From positions 36,332,352 through 36,396,351 of the forward strand of contig CM066728.1 of NCBI GenBank assembly GCA_033961575.1: DNA of 64,000 nucleotides. Reading direction: 5' to 3'. The DNA is from Aselliscus stoliczkanus (lineage: Eukaryota > Chordata > Mammalia > Chiroptera > Hipposideridae). The notes beneath the pieces were generated by a model. The model had not been told where the DNA came from. It worked only from the letters and a program-made list of their open reading frames with translations, and did no database searches. Both the position numbers and the translations under genes were made by a program. Below, piece after piece: positions 48,446-60,525 of this stretch. The first letter of the stretch is position 1. Each line of letters opens with the position of its first letter.

Positions 48446-49502
48446 TTTATTTAAATTGAGGTAACATTGGTTAATACCATTATGTAAGTTTCAGGTGTAC
48501 AACATTATAATTTGGTATCTGTATACACTATTGGTACTCACCAATAGTCTAGCTTCCATCCATCACCACATATTTGACCCTCTTTACATATTGTCCCCCC
48601 GCCCCCTACTTTCTCCTCTGGTAACCATTATTCTGTTGTCTGTATTTATGAGTTTGTTTTGTTTGTTCATGTATTTCTTTTTTGTTTTATATTCCACAAG
48701 TGAAATCATGCAGTTTTTGTCATTTTCCATCTGCCTTATTTCACTTAGCATAATACCCTCAGGATCCATCCATGTTGTCACAAATGGCAATATTTTCCTT
48801 TTTATGGCTGAGTAGTATTCCATTGTACATATTACATCTTTATCTATTCATCTGTTGTTGGACACTTAGGTTGTTTCCATATCTTGGCTGTTGTAAATAG
48901 TGCCGCAGTGAACACAGGAGTGTATATCTTTCTGAGTTAATGTTTTATATTCTTCAGATAAATACCCAGAAATGGTATTGCTGGGTAATAAGGTAATTCA
49001 ATTCTTAACTTTTTGAGAAATCACCATACTGTTTTCCATAGTGGCTCACCAATTTATGAGGTTCTTTTTCTCCACATTTTCTCTAGCACTTGTTATTTTT
49101 GGTCTATTCGATAATAGCCATTCTAACAGGTGTGAAGTGTTATCTCATGGTGGTTTTGATTTGCATTTCTATAATAATTAATGATGTTGAACATCTTTTC
49201 ATGCAGTTATTGGCCATGTGTATGTCTTTCTTAGAAAAATGTCTATACAGCTCCTCTGCCCATTTTTTAATCTGGTTGTTGTTTTTTTTTGTTGTTGTTG
49301 TGTGATTTCTTTATATATTTTGGATATTAACCCCTTATCAGGAATATTATTTGCAGATATCTTCTCCCATCCTGTTGGTTGCCTTTTGGTTTTGTTGATG
49401 GTTTCCTTTGCTGTGCAACTTTTTAGTTTGATGTAGTCCCATTCATTTATTGTTTTGTTGTCTTTGCCTTTGGAGTCAAATTCACAAAAACATCACTAAG
49501 AC
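48446..49502 (-). mobile_element. 5'-truncated L1, antisense, with target duplications
   Basis: It opens with 'tttatttaaattgaggtaac' and 'gtttcaggtgtacaacatt' (L1 3' end), then ORF2 C-terminal codons reading MEYYSAIKRKILPFVTTWMD on minus, stopping in ORF2. AGAAGGGTTTTTA (48433-48445) and AGGAGGGTTTTTA (49503-49515) flank it, 12 of 13 bases matching. Confidence 0.88.
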
Positions 49503-49564
49503 AGGAGGGTTTTTAAAATGGTGGGCAAAAATATTTAATTTTACATATATATTTTTCTTGATAC

Positions 49565-50110
49565 TCATTCCTACCTACAAACATGTAACTTTTATCATTA
49601 TAGATGTAGAAAACTGTTTCCTTCTTCCCTTCTACTTTCTTTGGCTGGTCTAATAACTTGACATAAGACAAATTAACGGGAAAAAAAATCAATTTAATTT
49701 TATAACACAGAAGCCCCACAAAACACAAGGCTCAAAGAAAAGTGACCATAGCAGGAAGCTTTTATTATCTTTTAGACAAAGAAACGTATTTGTGAAGAAT
49801 TGACAAGGCAGAAGGGTTTGGGCTTGGGGTAGGGCATGGTGAAGCGTTAACAAGCTCTATTTATCTAGCCCTCTCAGCCTGGATAAACCAAAGACACTCC
49901 CTGTCTCTGGTGATAAGCATGCCTTTCTACTCTCCCGGTCCAGGGGGGGTTACCTTTCACATGGGAGCTTTCTCATCCACTTTCATGGGGTCAAAGGAGG
50001 GTCAGAGTGTCCTTCTTGAACTGTTGTTGCTCAAGTAACTTTAATTCGAAATAATCAACATGCCAACATGGCATAGTTTGGGGTGACATATTCTGAACTC
50101 CTACGTCACC
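49565..50110 (-). repeat. LTR-like repeat, copy 2
   Basis: On the minus strand it reads from about GGTGACGTAGGAGTTCAGA through 'accatgccctaccccaag', a stretch with AATAAAAGC, then 'gagccttgtgttttgtgggg' and 'ttgtcttatgtcaagtta'. The order resembles U3-R-U5 of an old endogenous retroviral LTR. It abuts the presumed SLC25A46 3' end. No coding sequence. Confidence 0.5.
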
Positions 50111-50166
50111 AGCCTGAAAAGTTCTCTAGCATCGGTAAGAGAAAAATACTAGTTTTACTTCAACAT

Positions 50167-50172
50167 TTTATT
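50167..50172 (-). terminator. Candidate distal poly(A) signal for SLC25A46
   Basis: AATAAA on the minus strand (TTTATT on plus), with cleavage expected about 10-30 bases further on, near 50140-50157. It is chosen because the sequence upstream is unique-looking and the sequence past about 50110 is a dispersed repeat. RNA 3'-end data would decide. Confidence 0.45.
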
Positions 50173-52275
50173 GAAACATTTCATGTTACACAATGTACTA
50201 GAACACTAGTAAGACCAAAACAACTTGAAAAAACCCAAAACACACATATAAACAAAACACCTCTTCTAGCTGAGGTAATATTATGAGTCATTATCAAATC
50301 ACAAATTTTTCTTACTCTGCTATACAACCTTGGTACCATCATTACCAATGATACACAATGACTCAAAAGAAAGTCATTACATATCCAGTTTATATTAAAG
50401 AGTGAAATGTACAAGTATTTGAAAGAAAAAGCAGAAATGCCAGTCAAGCATCATTCAAATTCTACTGCAATGTGAACTGTTACCAAAAGGGTTTTATTTC
50501 CTTATTTGTTATTGAAAATCATTAATTCAAACCTGACTCTTTTCAAGAGCTGGCAGTCTTTTATGGGAAAACATGGGAGTAAGTAAACTGAGGGGACACC
50601 TTCTCCAAAATCTCAGTTAAAAAAGCAAATGATCAAGCAGTGTTTTGTTTTGTTTTCTGGATAGGTGTATGAATACACAGAAATATTGAAGTATTCAAGC
50701 CGAACTAGGAAAGTGAATGTTTTGTGCCGTTACAATAAAGGCAGTGCTAAAAAGACAGCTGTGAGCAGTGAGGCACACCAGCAAAAATGCACAAGACTTC
50801 TTACCTCTCACTTTTGTTTCTGAAAACACTGGCTAAGGTATCAAATCCCCCAATCCATAGCCATTTTGAAATTAGTGTGTTTTTACTATTTCATATTTAT
50901 AACATTTAGTGCTGGGAGTTTGGAGGACTGACTAAATTATATAAATGTTAGGAATTATTTTTCATAGGCCCATGATAAAAGAGTGTCTCAAGGGGAAGAG
51001 ATTTATAAACAAATTTAGCAAATCAATTCATAAATTCACTTAACATAGTAAATTAATATTTACCAGGTGTTTCAGCTTTTAATTCAGTCACTTTCAGAGT
51101 ATTTGACCCAAGTTAAGAAACCGTACAATGTAAGGCAAGCATGTCACATTTCAGCTCCCTGGCCCAAATCTGGCTCATATAAGACCATTGGACTCGTGGA
51201 ACATTTTAATAGAATCTTATTCATAATACTATTAATCTTATTGAATTAAAAAATATTATTCTGAGCTATCACCTTAAGAAATGTAGCCAATGAATATTTG
51301 CTTTTGGCACCTATATGCTAAGGAATAGAGCAATTAAAAAGGGAAAGAGCATGTTTAATGTTTATTTTGCTATTTCTTTCTGACAGTTAAACATATTTGG
51401 CAAGCATTAAGTTCTTGAATTTTAAAGATTTTTATATTTCAATTAATTTGGAATGGCAGTAAGCAAATGGTATTTTACTTGCCACATTTCAATTTAATAT
51501 TAATTAGTATTTTCTCCAAAGAGACAGAAAATAAGTCCAATTTACTTGTGTGTGGTTCAGGCTATCAGTCTTGTAATGATTCCATAATGAAACAGATTTA
51601 TGTAACTGAATCTTTATGCTAACTTCCATCAAATAATCTTGAAATATCTAATTTTTAGCTAGATAAAGGATCCCGAGATTTTCACTAGTAAATACTTGAT
51701 TCCATTCAGATTCTGTTCTAGAAATTTTCTGAAACATGACATTTTCAAACATTTACTCTTGTCGGAAATCATCTTCTTTGTTTATAGTAAAAAATGAAAG
51801 ATTTTCAGGAAGTTGGATATACTATAAACATCTAAAAATTTACTTAGCAGTTCAAAAGCAACAAAACCAATGTAAATGTCATAGGTTGAACAAAGTAAAC
51901 CATAATCTAAAAAGTAACCATAAAATACAACATGTGATCATGTGTTTAATTTTATTTTTCCCCTCTTGGTGGAATTTAAAAATGGAAAACTTATGTGTTT
52001 TAGTAATTAAAAAAAAAAGAAAACACACACACAATACAAGATAGTAAAGAGAGTTGCTACTTAAATACTATTTCTTACAGTTTGGATGTCACATTTTGGT
52101 TCCAACACTATTAATCACAAAAAGTAACCATTTCACAAGTAAAATAAATCTGTTCGTATGAATTCTACATTGGACAACATCAGTGCATAGTCACTGTACT
52201 TCTGTGTGCAAAAATAGATCATAGTAGAACTGATCGCCAACATGGGGAAATGAAACTTTAAAATGTTTAGTCATT

Positions 52276-52382
52276 GGGCCGGTCGAGTGGTGCAGTGGTT
52301 AAGAGCTGGCTTGGGAAGCCAGCGGCCCCAGTTCAGGTCCCACATATGAGGGCCAGTGACACTGCCCTCAAAAAAAAAAAAA
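52276..52382 (+). mobile_element. tRNA-derived SINE (GGCCGG type) in the SLC25A46 3' UTR, antisense to the gene
   Basis: It starts GGGCCGGTCGAG, has a tRNA-like A-box region (GTGGTTAAGAGC) and a degraded B box, ends ACACTGCCCTC and then an A run. Flanks GTTTAGTCAT (52265-52274) and GTTTAGTGAT (52383-52392) are a near-perfect target duplication. Its sense strand is opposite to the gene, so it would add a short inverted SINE sequence to the mature transcript. Confidence 0.88.
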
Positions 52383-53705
52383 GTTTAGTGATCAATCAAA
52401 TGCACATTATTTTACTATATAAAGAGCATCCCCCACTTAGGAGCAGACAGAATTTTTTTTATTAAACCAATTAACGATTTTTTTTTGCTTAGTATTTGTT
52501 GAAACTTACTTCTTCTGTCATCCATAAAAAGCAAGGGCAAACTTCCTTTAAAGTTTGTATTTTTTCTTCAGTATCCATCCAAACAAGTTTAAGTAAAAGG
52601 TAATAAGGATAAACCTGCTTTTCCCTTTATGTATATCTAGTTTCGAGAATGAAACTACAAAGACTGGAAGAAAGTAAAAACGGAAGCCATTATTTAATGA
52701 TGACTATACAGAAGGCAAGAGGCACAAATTCCCAGGTGAATTTTAATTGTGTCTCCACCAAAGCAAGTCAGACAGTGACGTTCCTTTTAGTACACAATTT
52801 GTAAATTTGGAAACAGTAATGGTTGTCATGATTATTTTATATTCTATCTTTGTTAAGAGTGGCTCTAAAAACAGCCCGATGACTCACATAATTAGGTAAG
52901 CAAAACAAGCTTTATAAACATATGACAAATTTTAAGTTGCTGACATTGAAATGCTGGGTTTGGATATAGATAAGCAAGCTGTTTGCCTTAAATTTTTCGG
53001 GTACCTTGGCTTTTAATGTTTTATTCTGATATTTAAGCAGAAAGTGCATGACTTCATTTTATACAATAAGCTGATCTAAGAATGGAAAGTTTGTAGGGAT
53101 GAAGCAAAGTCCAAGTGTTATGGGTGTACATAAATGGCTTTATGTAATAAGTGTGCAGCCATTAAAAAGTTATGTAGGGACAATGCAATTTAAAACTCTT
53201 CACCTCCTCTTACAGACTACCAGATCTAATCCTTCTCATCTTTATCAATGATGACATAATTTATTTGCTTAAAGGTGAACTATGACTTCTTGATACTATA
53301 TACTATATTAAGGATGACATACCAGTATCAATCAAGAAGGTAAAATAAACATATTATAAATATTAAAGTCAGATGGAATAAATTCAGTTATGTGAAATTG
53401 TTTTGTTGGCTGACAAATTTTTGCTTCTGCCCAATATTATTTTTAGTTCAGCATGCATACTACACTAGCTAGAATTTAAAGCATATGAATGTTATTTTTA
53501 TTGATTTTTCAAATCTGGAATACTTTTGATCCAAAATATATACCTATGCCTTTAATAAAAAAAAAAGAGTCAATATAATAAGCATGGGCTTTTTCCAGCA
53601 GCTTTACATTCGAATCCATTTTTTCCCCCAGTATTCACTTTGATCCCTCCTAATTTCATAAGGAAGTATCCAGATTATCTTTTAGATTAATCAGGAACCT
53701 ACATC

Positions 53706-54308
<603 letters not shown>

Positions 54309-54594
54309 TCAAAGTTCACATTTGCTTATTTTGCCACAAAATAGGACTCTTAATAATCTTAAATTACTGACTAAAGAGGGAAAATATCAATGGTTTGCAC
54401 ACTTCAAAAGTTATGTAGGAGTTAAGATTTTTTTCTTTTCAAATGAAATTTCCTGATACTAATAGTAGTGAAGCTGGGTGGTCTTTTTTTTGAAAAGGGA
54501 ACTGGGAAGAGGTGGAGGTGGGGATACCTGGTATGCCCACCTGCAAGCAGCTCCTTACAACTCATTTTGAAAAGCAGTAACTACATGACACTTA

Positions 54595-54805
54595 AAGAGG
54601 TAGTTCAGTGCTTAGAGTTCTTAAGCGTGGGTTTAAACCCTGCCTCCATTACTCCCTGGTTATGTGACCCAGGGTAAGTGTTTTAACTTAACCCTAAGAC
54701 TCAGTTTACCATTCTGCAAAACACGATTAGTACTGTTACCTTTCATGCACAGAGTTGAATGATACCCAAAAAGTACTTAATAAATGTTAGTCATTATCAT
54801 TTACA
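54595..54805 (+). repeat. MIR SINE
   Basis: MIR core order is visible: 'aaccctgcctccattact', 'ggttatgtgaccc', 'actcagtttaccattctg' and a tail 'aagtacttaataaatgtta'. It lies in the last SLC25A46 intron. Confidence 0.8.
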
Positions 54806-54944
54806 ACATCACTGCCTTGTTACAATTTTGAGGCTGTGTATAACAAAGCTTGTGATACAGATTATCGAGTCATGGACAGGCAAAAAAAGGAGCACTAGAG
54901 GTCAATTTGGCTGCAGCAATGACTCAAGAAGAGAATGTATAAAA

Positions 54945-55490
54945 TGAAGTTGAAAAGGTAGTCAGGGGCCATGCCACACCACTGAGTAGACTTTGGCTTC
55001 TATTCAGAGGAAAAACAACTGGTTAGCTTTAAGCATATGATAGACGAGATAGAATTATGTTAACAATGGCTGCTGTGCAGAGGAGGACGAGAGCAGAGGC
55101 TGAGAAACTAGCTAAAAAGTTACTCTGTGATCCAGAAAGGAGATGATGGTGGACTGGACTAGTAGACAGCAATGGAAGTAAAGTGTTTCGGTTGTACTTT
55201 TATTCTAAAGTTATAGCCAATAAGAATTACTGGTGGATTGGATTTGGGGCATAAAAGAGGGAAGTCAAGGATGATCTCAAGGCTGCTGGCCAGAGGAAGC
55301 AGAGGAATAGCAGTGCCTTTTACTGAGCTGGGAAATATGGCTGGGGTAGCAATTTGGGGGAGAGATCAAGAGTTCAGAAATGTTAAGTCTAAGGTGTAAA
55401 CATTGAGTTTATAATCCAGGCTATAAGGACAAAGTTCAAGCTGGACATATTAGAAATGTGAGAGTTTTAGTAAATAGAAGATATTTAAAA
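54945..55490 (-). repeat. L2 LINE fragment in the last SLC25A46 intron
   Basis: The plus strand carries phrases typical of the L2 antisense strand: GTCAAGGATGATCTCAAGG, the 'tttactgagctggga' segment and 'agagttcagaaatgttaag'. It is diverged and interrupted; edges are approximate. Confidence 0.7.
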
Positions 55491-55509
55491 CCATGCGACT
55501 AAAATAAGT

Positions 55510-56175
55510 TCATCTAACCTAGTCTGTTTTCCTGTCTCTGGCCTTTTTCCCACTCCAGTCTATTTTCAATACAGCAGCCAAAGAAATCCTAACAGACATG
55601 TTAGATCACGTCACTTTTCTGCTCAGATTCACCAGACTTTCCACCTCCCTCGGAGTGCAGGCCAAAGTATTCCAATGACCTACAATGTCCTGTGTGCACT
55701 CTCCCCCTTGCCTCTCACACCTCACCTCCTGCTCTCCCCCTTACTCAGTGAGTGCAACTATATTGGCCTCCTTTTTGTTCCTCAAACACACGAGACATAA
55801 TCCCACCTCAGGGCCTTTACACTTGCTTTCCCTTTATTTAGAATGTTCACCCAAATATCTACATAGTTCTTATGCTCTGACCTTTACTCAAAGGTCCCCC
55901 TCTCAGCAAGGCCTTTCCTGATCCTAAAAAAGTAGTAACCACCCCTCTCTACCCATTACACACCTTATTTAATTCTTTGTTTGATTTTTGTTCTGTTTGG
56001 CACTTAGCACCACTTAGTATACTTTACATTCATTTTGTTTAATCTATCTTCCCCAGAAAAATATAAGTGCTCTCGGGGCAGAGTATTTTTGTCTGTTTTG
56101 TTTGCTGCCATATCCCCAGGGTCTACAACAGTGTCTAATATAGGTTGGCACTGAATAAACATGTAATGAATTTTT
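55510..56175 (+). repeat. L2 LINE 3' end in the last SLC25A46 intron
   Basis: It follows the L2 3' region in order: 'acagcagccaaagaaatcct', 'cagggcctttacacttgct', 'cagcaaggcctttcctga', 'gggcagagtatttttgtctg' and an end resembling 'ctgaataaacatgtaatga'. It lies in the opposite orientation to the neighbouring L2 at 54945-55490, with only a little overlap in the part of L2 represented. Confidence 0.85.
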
Positions 56176-56179
56176 TCAA

Positions 56180-57140
56180 ATGAACAGTTAAGGAAGATAA
56201 ACTGAAAAGGTAAAGTGAACTCAATAAAAGCCTTGACTTAACACTATGCTGAGAAGTCTGAAATTGATTTTAGGGAATATGAGTCAATATGGATCCTTAA
56301 TCAGAAAAAGGACATAAGCATTGCAAATGAAGAACATTAATCTTACATGAGTACCTAGAATGGACTTTAAAATGCAGCGATTAGAACAAGGATTGTTCAT
56401 GAAGACAACCAATCACTAGGAAGTTCATATTTAAGGTAGCCAGGAGTTGTTCTTCAGGAGATCTACCCATGAATGTGCATTTTTCAAGGAAAAGAATGTT
56501 CTTAAGATCTGAGCTCCCCAGAAGATAAAAAAAAAAATATCACTTAACATGAAGTAGAAAAAAGCAGCTAATGTAATAAGCCCAGTGAGTGGTAAAGAAG
56601 GATAAAAATGATTGCCTCTCAGTGCAGAGAAACAGACAAATCTCAGATATTTGTTGAAGTTAGAACTAAGAAGGCATGATGACTTACTGGTTATGAAGGA
56701 TGAAAGAAATATAAAAATCAAGACTTTCCTAAAGTAGAACTAAAGTTTTGAGTCTTTAGCATGAAGATAACAATAGTACCTTAATAGAAAAGGGGAAGAG
56801 GCTCAAAAGGAAGCTTATTTTCAGGGAAATAAGATGGGAGTGTTTTTATGAGTTTAGTTTGGGGTGAAGATATTTAATTCTCATAAAGATCAGTTAAAAT
56901 GATTCCATAGAGTAAATGAGTTCTCCAGGATAGTTAAAGTAGGATAGAAAGCAGGAGGGACCAGGATTGCACCCTGGAGTACAGTAGAAGAGATGGTAAA
57001 GAGGTTACAAAAAGTAAAGGAAGATGTGCAAGAGAGGAGAAATCTAAGAAGGAAAAACATTTCTAGAGAATCAGACAAAAATCAACCGGGGTTAGCAGGT
57101 AGAACCTGGGGCAGGAAAAAAAGGGGATGGACATTGGGTT
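56180..57140. other. Intronic sequence, no gene seen
   Basis: Part of the last SLC25A46 intron. It has scattered purine-rich text resembling diverged L2 antisense (for example around 56200-56400 and 56880-57060) but no firm assignment. The reading frames on the minus strand here look like chance or LINE shadows. Confidence 0.4.
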
Positions 57141-57144
57141 CAAA

Positions 57145-57325
57145 AAACAACTAACATATAGTAAGCTGGGCACTTTATATACACAACTCATTTAATTTTT
57201 ATAACTCAGTTATTAGAATACTATTCCCATTTTATGGATGAAAAGGTTAAGGTTTAGAAAGGTTAAGGCATTTGTTTAAAGTCACAGATCTAATTTAGGC
57301 AGAGAAATGTGATTCTGATATGGGT
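57145..57325 (-). repeat. MIR SINE
   Basis: It reads 'actcatttaatttttataa', 'cccattttatggatgaaaag', 'ggtttagaaaggttaagg' and 'aaagtcacagatctaattt', the antisense MIR order. In the last SLC25A46 intron. Confidence 0.8.
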
Positions 57326-57329
57326 ATAT

Positions 57330-58438
57330 CTAAAGCTAAAACTTGTTTCCCCCCAATATATCATGCTGCTTAGTTACATTTGCTTAAATAATTACCTTCC
57401 TGCTATTTTATTTTCCTTATCTATAAAATGAGGATATCTCAAAGCATAATAACTAAACTGCTGCCCCATACAAAGATTATATAGCATTTATTTAACACAA
57501 TGCCAAATGCAAGGGGAGAGAAAATTATATTTGGATAGCAAGATGTTAACTTCTGTTAACTGAAGTTAATTCTAAAAAATAAATTAAAAAATTAACAATA
57601 GGGTCAGAAAAGCAATGAAGTGGAAAAGAGTAATTAGAAGAGGAAAGGCTGAATTAGTCGGGTTTTTAGAGGAAACTCAAACATTCTAAAGACAAAAAGT
57701 ATGCTAGAGAATCTGATGTTGGATGTGGAAGACAGGTGGTATACAATTAGTTGGATTTTGTGTATAGGTAAAGTCAAAACTATCTTCATTTTACAGTTTT
57801 AAGTGTAGGAATGCTGTGGTGAGAAAGTACATTAATTCGATGTACTTAAAGCGCCACCATGTGGTTAGAAATAGTAAAACAAAAACACTAGCAGGAGACG
57901 GCTTTAGTTTTGTAGTGCTTAACACACCATAGCATCAAACGTTCCTTAAAAGACATATTTGAAAACAATGCTGTTAGTAAACTACCTTTGGAGACTACCT
58001 GTTCATTGTTAAGACGATTATTCATCATGTTTTATGCTCAGGTAATTAGTAATTTATTGTCCTATGATAAGCCATAACCATTCGAGTTGTGCATTAGGGT
58101 CTTAAAAAGTTGGAAAAAAAAAACAAAACCCTGTAGATTCTTTGTATTCAGAGCAAGTCATAGGCTGGGTACTGAGATACCTGAATGAGGAGTACAGCTG
58201 CCTATGGAAGGGACAAAAAGAATAAAAACTAAAAGTATGAAGTAAGCTTGCAAAGGAAATATACTCATCAGCAATGGGCCTAGTATATATAATCTTTGAC
58301 ATATGTGTGGCATCTGTGAAATAAAAATTTCAAAAGGTCACTGTTTTAAAATGTTCTGTTATACAATCAGAAATATACAATATATTGAATATTCCAAAAA
58401 TATTTTAAACTAAAAATTGACAATAAAAAATAGCTCAC
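57330..58438. other. Intronic sequence, nothing identified
   Basis: AT-rich non-coding sequence up to the splice donor of the 58-bp exon. No repeat family or gene recognised with confidence. Confidence 0.5.
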
Positions 58439-58496
58439 CTGTACTGTTTCTATTAGACTTGCTGAATAAAAAGGCATTGCCACCATGTAAGTTAGG
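58439..58496 (-). CDS. SLC25A46: SLC25A46, penultimate coding exon (58 bp)
   Basis: The minus strand shows a CCACAG acceptor, one base completing a split serine codon, then 19 codons reading LTYMVAMPFYSASLIETVQ, then a GTGAGC donor. This is the carrier segment directly before SEIIRDNTG in SLC25A46. One residue differs from the human protein as I recall it (M for V after LTY). The exon ends in phase 0, matching the start of the last exon. It is too short to be found as a free-standing reading frame and is supported by homology plus both splice sites. The 4.15-kb intron that follows (58438-54285) holds L2, MIR and unclassified sequence. Confidence 0.94.
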
Positions 58497-59713
58497 CTGT
58501 GGAAATTAAAACAAACTTATGAGTATACTGAAACAAGATGCTTATACTAAATTTTTAAATGCCTACTTTAATATGTCAACATAATTTATATTCAAGACTG
58601 AATGACGCTTTTAAGCTTTTTAACTATTAATACCAATAGCCTAAATACTTCAGAGACCTGTAACATGATCTTTATTCAACAGTTAGAGATGAAAAATTAA
58701 GTATTAATAACAACACAGGGACAGCCTTCAAAGAAAACAGATTTTATTTTAAACCGGTATAAAATGTAGGCTTGTTTATGATTCACTCTTTGGACAACTA
58801 TCTGCACATAGCTAGCTAATGTGGCCTATAAATCTGACACTTAAAAATTTAGGTTGAAGGATCCATTCTATTGCTTGCCGTTTTTTGTAATATCTGAACA
58901 TTACCTGTTCTGCTATTATCATTATCCATTCCCAGATCTCCCACCCAGCAGAGCTAAGTCAATCTTCAGTGGTGAGTGAAGTCCCCTTTTATTATTGAAA
59001 AACAATATTGTACAGCTTTGCAAAGTTGTTTCCTACCACTGTATTTAGACATCGTAATATTACAACTTTGCAAGCCTGCAAAATATAGTCATTTAAAATA
59101 GTATCAAGGTGGGACTTACCTAACCCTATGGGCCAGGTCCTGGCAAGTAGTGGTTTCAAGGTGAATGGAACATCACTAAGTAATAATGTGCTAGAATGCC
59201 CCACAGAGGGAGCCAGCAAGCTGGGGGGGTTTCCAATTCACAATCTTCAAAAAAAATTAAAAAGCGAAGAGTAAAACTCTAATCTACAAAACCGGTCAGT
59301 GTTGTAAAATCATTAAGTGTCTTCAGGACTACATTTTAATGACACTTAGGCTTTGAATTTGCTCATCACCATACAAGTAAATTTGTATCTCTGCTTAAAA
59401 AATAAATGATGATAATTTTCCAGGTAATTCGGGTTTAAAAAGTTGAAGACCTTTGCTAACTTCCTAAGAACACAAAGAAAATTAGGTTGTGATTTCAGCC
59501 TTTCAAATTAGAAAAATTTATTTTAAAGATAATACTGCATATTTCAGGTTTTTATTCCTAAACTCTGTTACTTGTCTTTTGAAGTTCTAGTCCCATAAAT
59601 ATTTCACTGCTCTAATTTTCTTCAGTGTAGTTATTTAATAAGATTTTTTTTCCAATTCTAAAACTACAAAAATTAATGGGAATTTTCACTATAAATGCCA
59701 CTTTCATACTTAC
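58497..59713 (-). other. SLC25A46 intron between the 57- and 58-bp exons
   Basis: A 1.2-kb intron bounded by GTAAGT and CCACAG on the minus strand. AT-rich; no transposon clearly recognised. Confidence 0.8.
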
Positions 59714-59770
59714 GATTTCAGTAGAAGGTGTTCTCCTATTTGTTTAGGGTTCCATTTATGTGAAACCTCC
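59714..59770 (-). CDS. SLC25A46: SLC25A46, antepenultimate coding exon (57 bp)
   Basis: The minus strand shows a T-rich tract and TTTTAG acceptor, one base finishing an arginine codon, then EVSHKWNPKQIGEHLLLK. The last two bases are TC, followed by the donor GTAAGT. The TC joins the C at the start of the next exon to make serine, so the phase-2 junction is consistent on both sides. The peptide matches the REV.HKW.PKQIGEHLLLKS stretch of SLC25A46, near residues 189-206. The preceding exon, expected to end in a segment like ISEFTPLPR, was searched for by eye up to 64000 and not found, so it probably lies outside the window. Confidence 0.92.
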
Positions 59771-60299
59771 CTAAAAAATAAAAAATAAATTCAAGTAAAA
59801 TGAAACCCATGTATTTTAAAACATCTTGTATTATCCCAATTTTCAAAAAGGTAACCAAGTTTTAACTTTTGTAAAAAATCTATAGGAGAAATATATTCTA
59901 ATGGTGAACATTTTCCTTTCTGGGACACACTTCAAACAATGTAGTGATTTGAAAAGAGAAAAAACACACAAGGTATTTTTGTATGTGCTGATAGAAGGGG
60001 CTGTCAGAGGAGGAAGAGTCATAACTGATTATAAAAATGAACATGAGAAATTAAAGCAGGAGATATAAAAATGATAGGTTGAGAAAAAAGAATGGATGGG
60101 GAAGGGAAAGGGAAATAAGGAATAGGATAAAGGGAAAAAAGAAGTTTTAAAAAGTATGTAAAAATGAGAATCAAAAAAACAAAACAAAACAAAATTAAGT
60201 AACTAATGCAGAATGACATATTACATTTGGGTGAAAACCTAATTTCCAAAGTACCTTTAGTTATTATGATGACATTAATTTTGTGCCCTTTATTACATT
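59771..60299. other. SLC25A46 upstream intron, first part
   Basis: Purine-rich low-complexity sequence (60010-60190) upstream of the 57-bp exon. No gene or clear repeat family. Confidence 0.5.
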
Positions 60300-60525
60300 T
60301 CATTATCTTTCTGTGCACCTACTGTATGTCAGGCACTTTGCCAAGTGTTTTTACATGAATTACTTCTCGTCCTCACAATGACCCTATTACCCCCATTTCA
60401 TAGATGAGGAGATTGGCTCAGAGAGGATTCATATGTAACTTACCCAAAGCGTACAACTATTTAGTAGTAGAACAGGGTTCTAAACCCTGGTCTCTATGAC
60501 TTGAAGTCTGCATTCTGCCTGTACT
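60300..60525 (-). repeat. MIR SINE
   Basis: It reads 'caggcactttgccaagtg', 'cccatttcatagatgagga', 'tggctcagagagg', 'acttacccaaagcg' and 'ggttctaaaccctgg', the antisense MIR order. Well preserved for its age. Confidence 0.85.

Larger units (their letters stand above)
50148..53705 (-). other. SLC25A46: Probable 3' UTR of SLC25A46
   Basis: Downstream of the TGA the minus strand continues for about 3.5 kb with little recognisable repeat other than one SINE at 52276-52382. It stops at a canonical AATAAA (50172-50167), just before an LTR-like repeat that ends near 50110. A long AU-rich untranslated region is typical for this kind of gene. The exact 3' end is inferred from the hexamer; other AATAAA hexamers, for example at 50498-50493, could give shorter isoforms. 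No open frame of interest is seen here on either strand. Confidence 0.55.

Noticed and set aside
47870..49560. Endogenous provirus interior between the two LTR-like repeats
   Set aside because: No gag, pol or env-like coding sequence is visible; over 1 kb of the interval is an L1.
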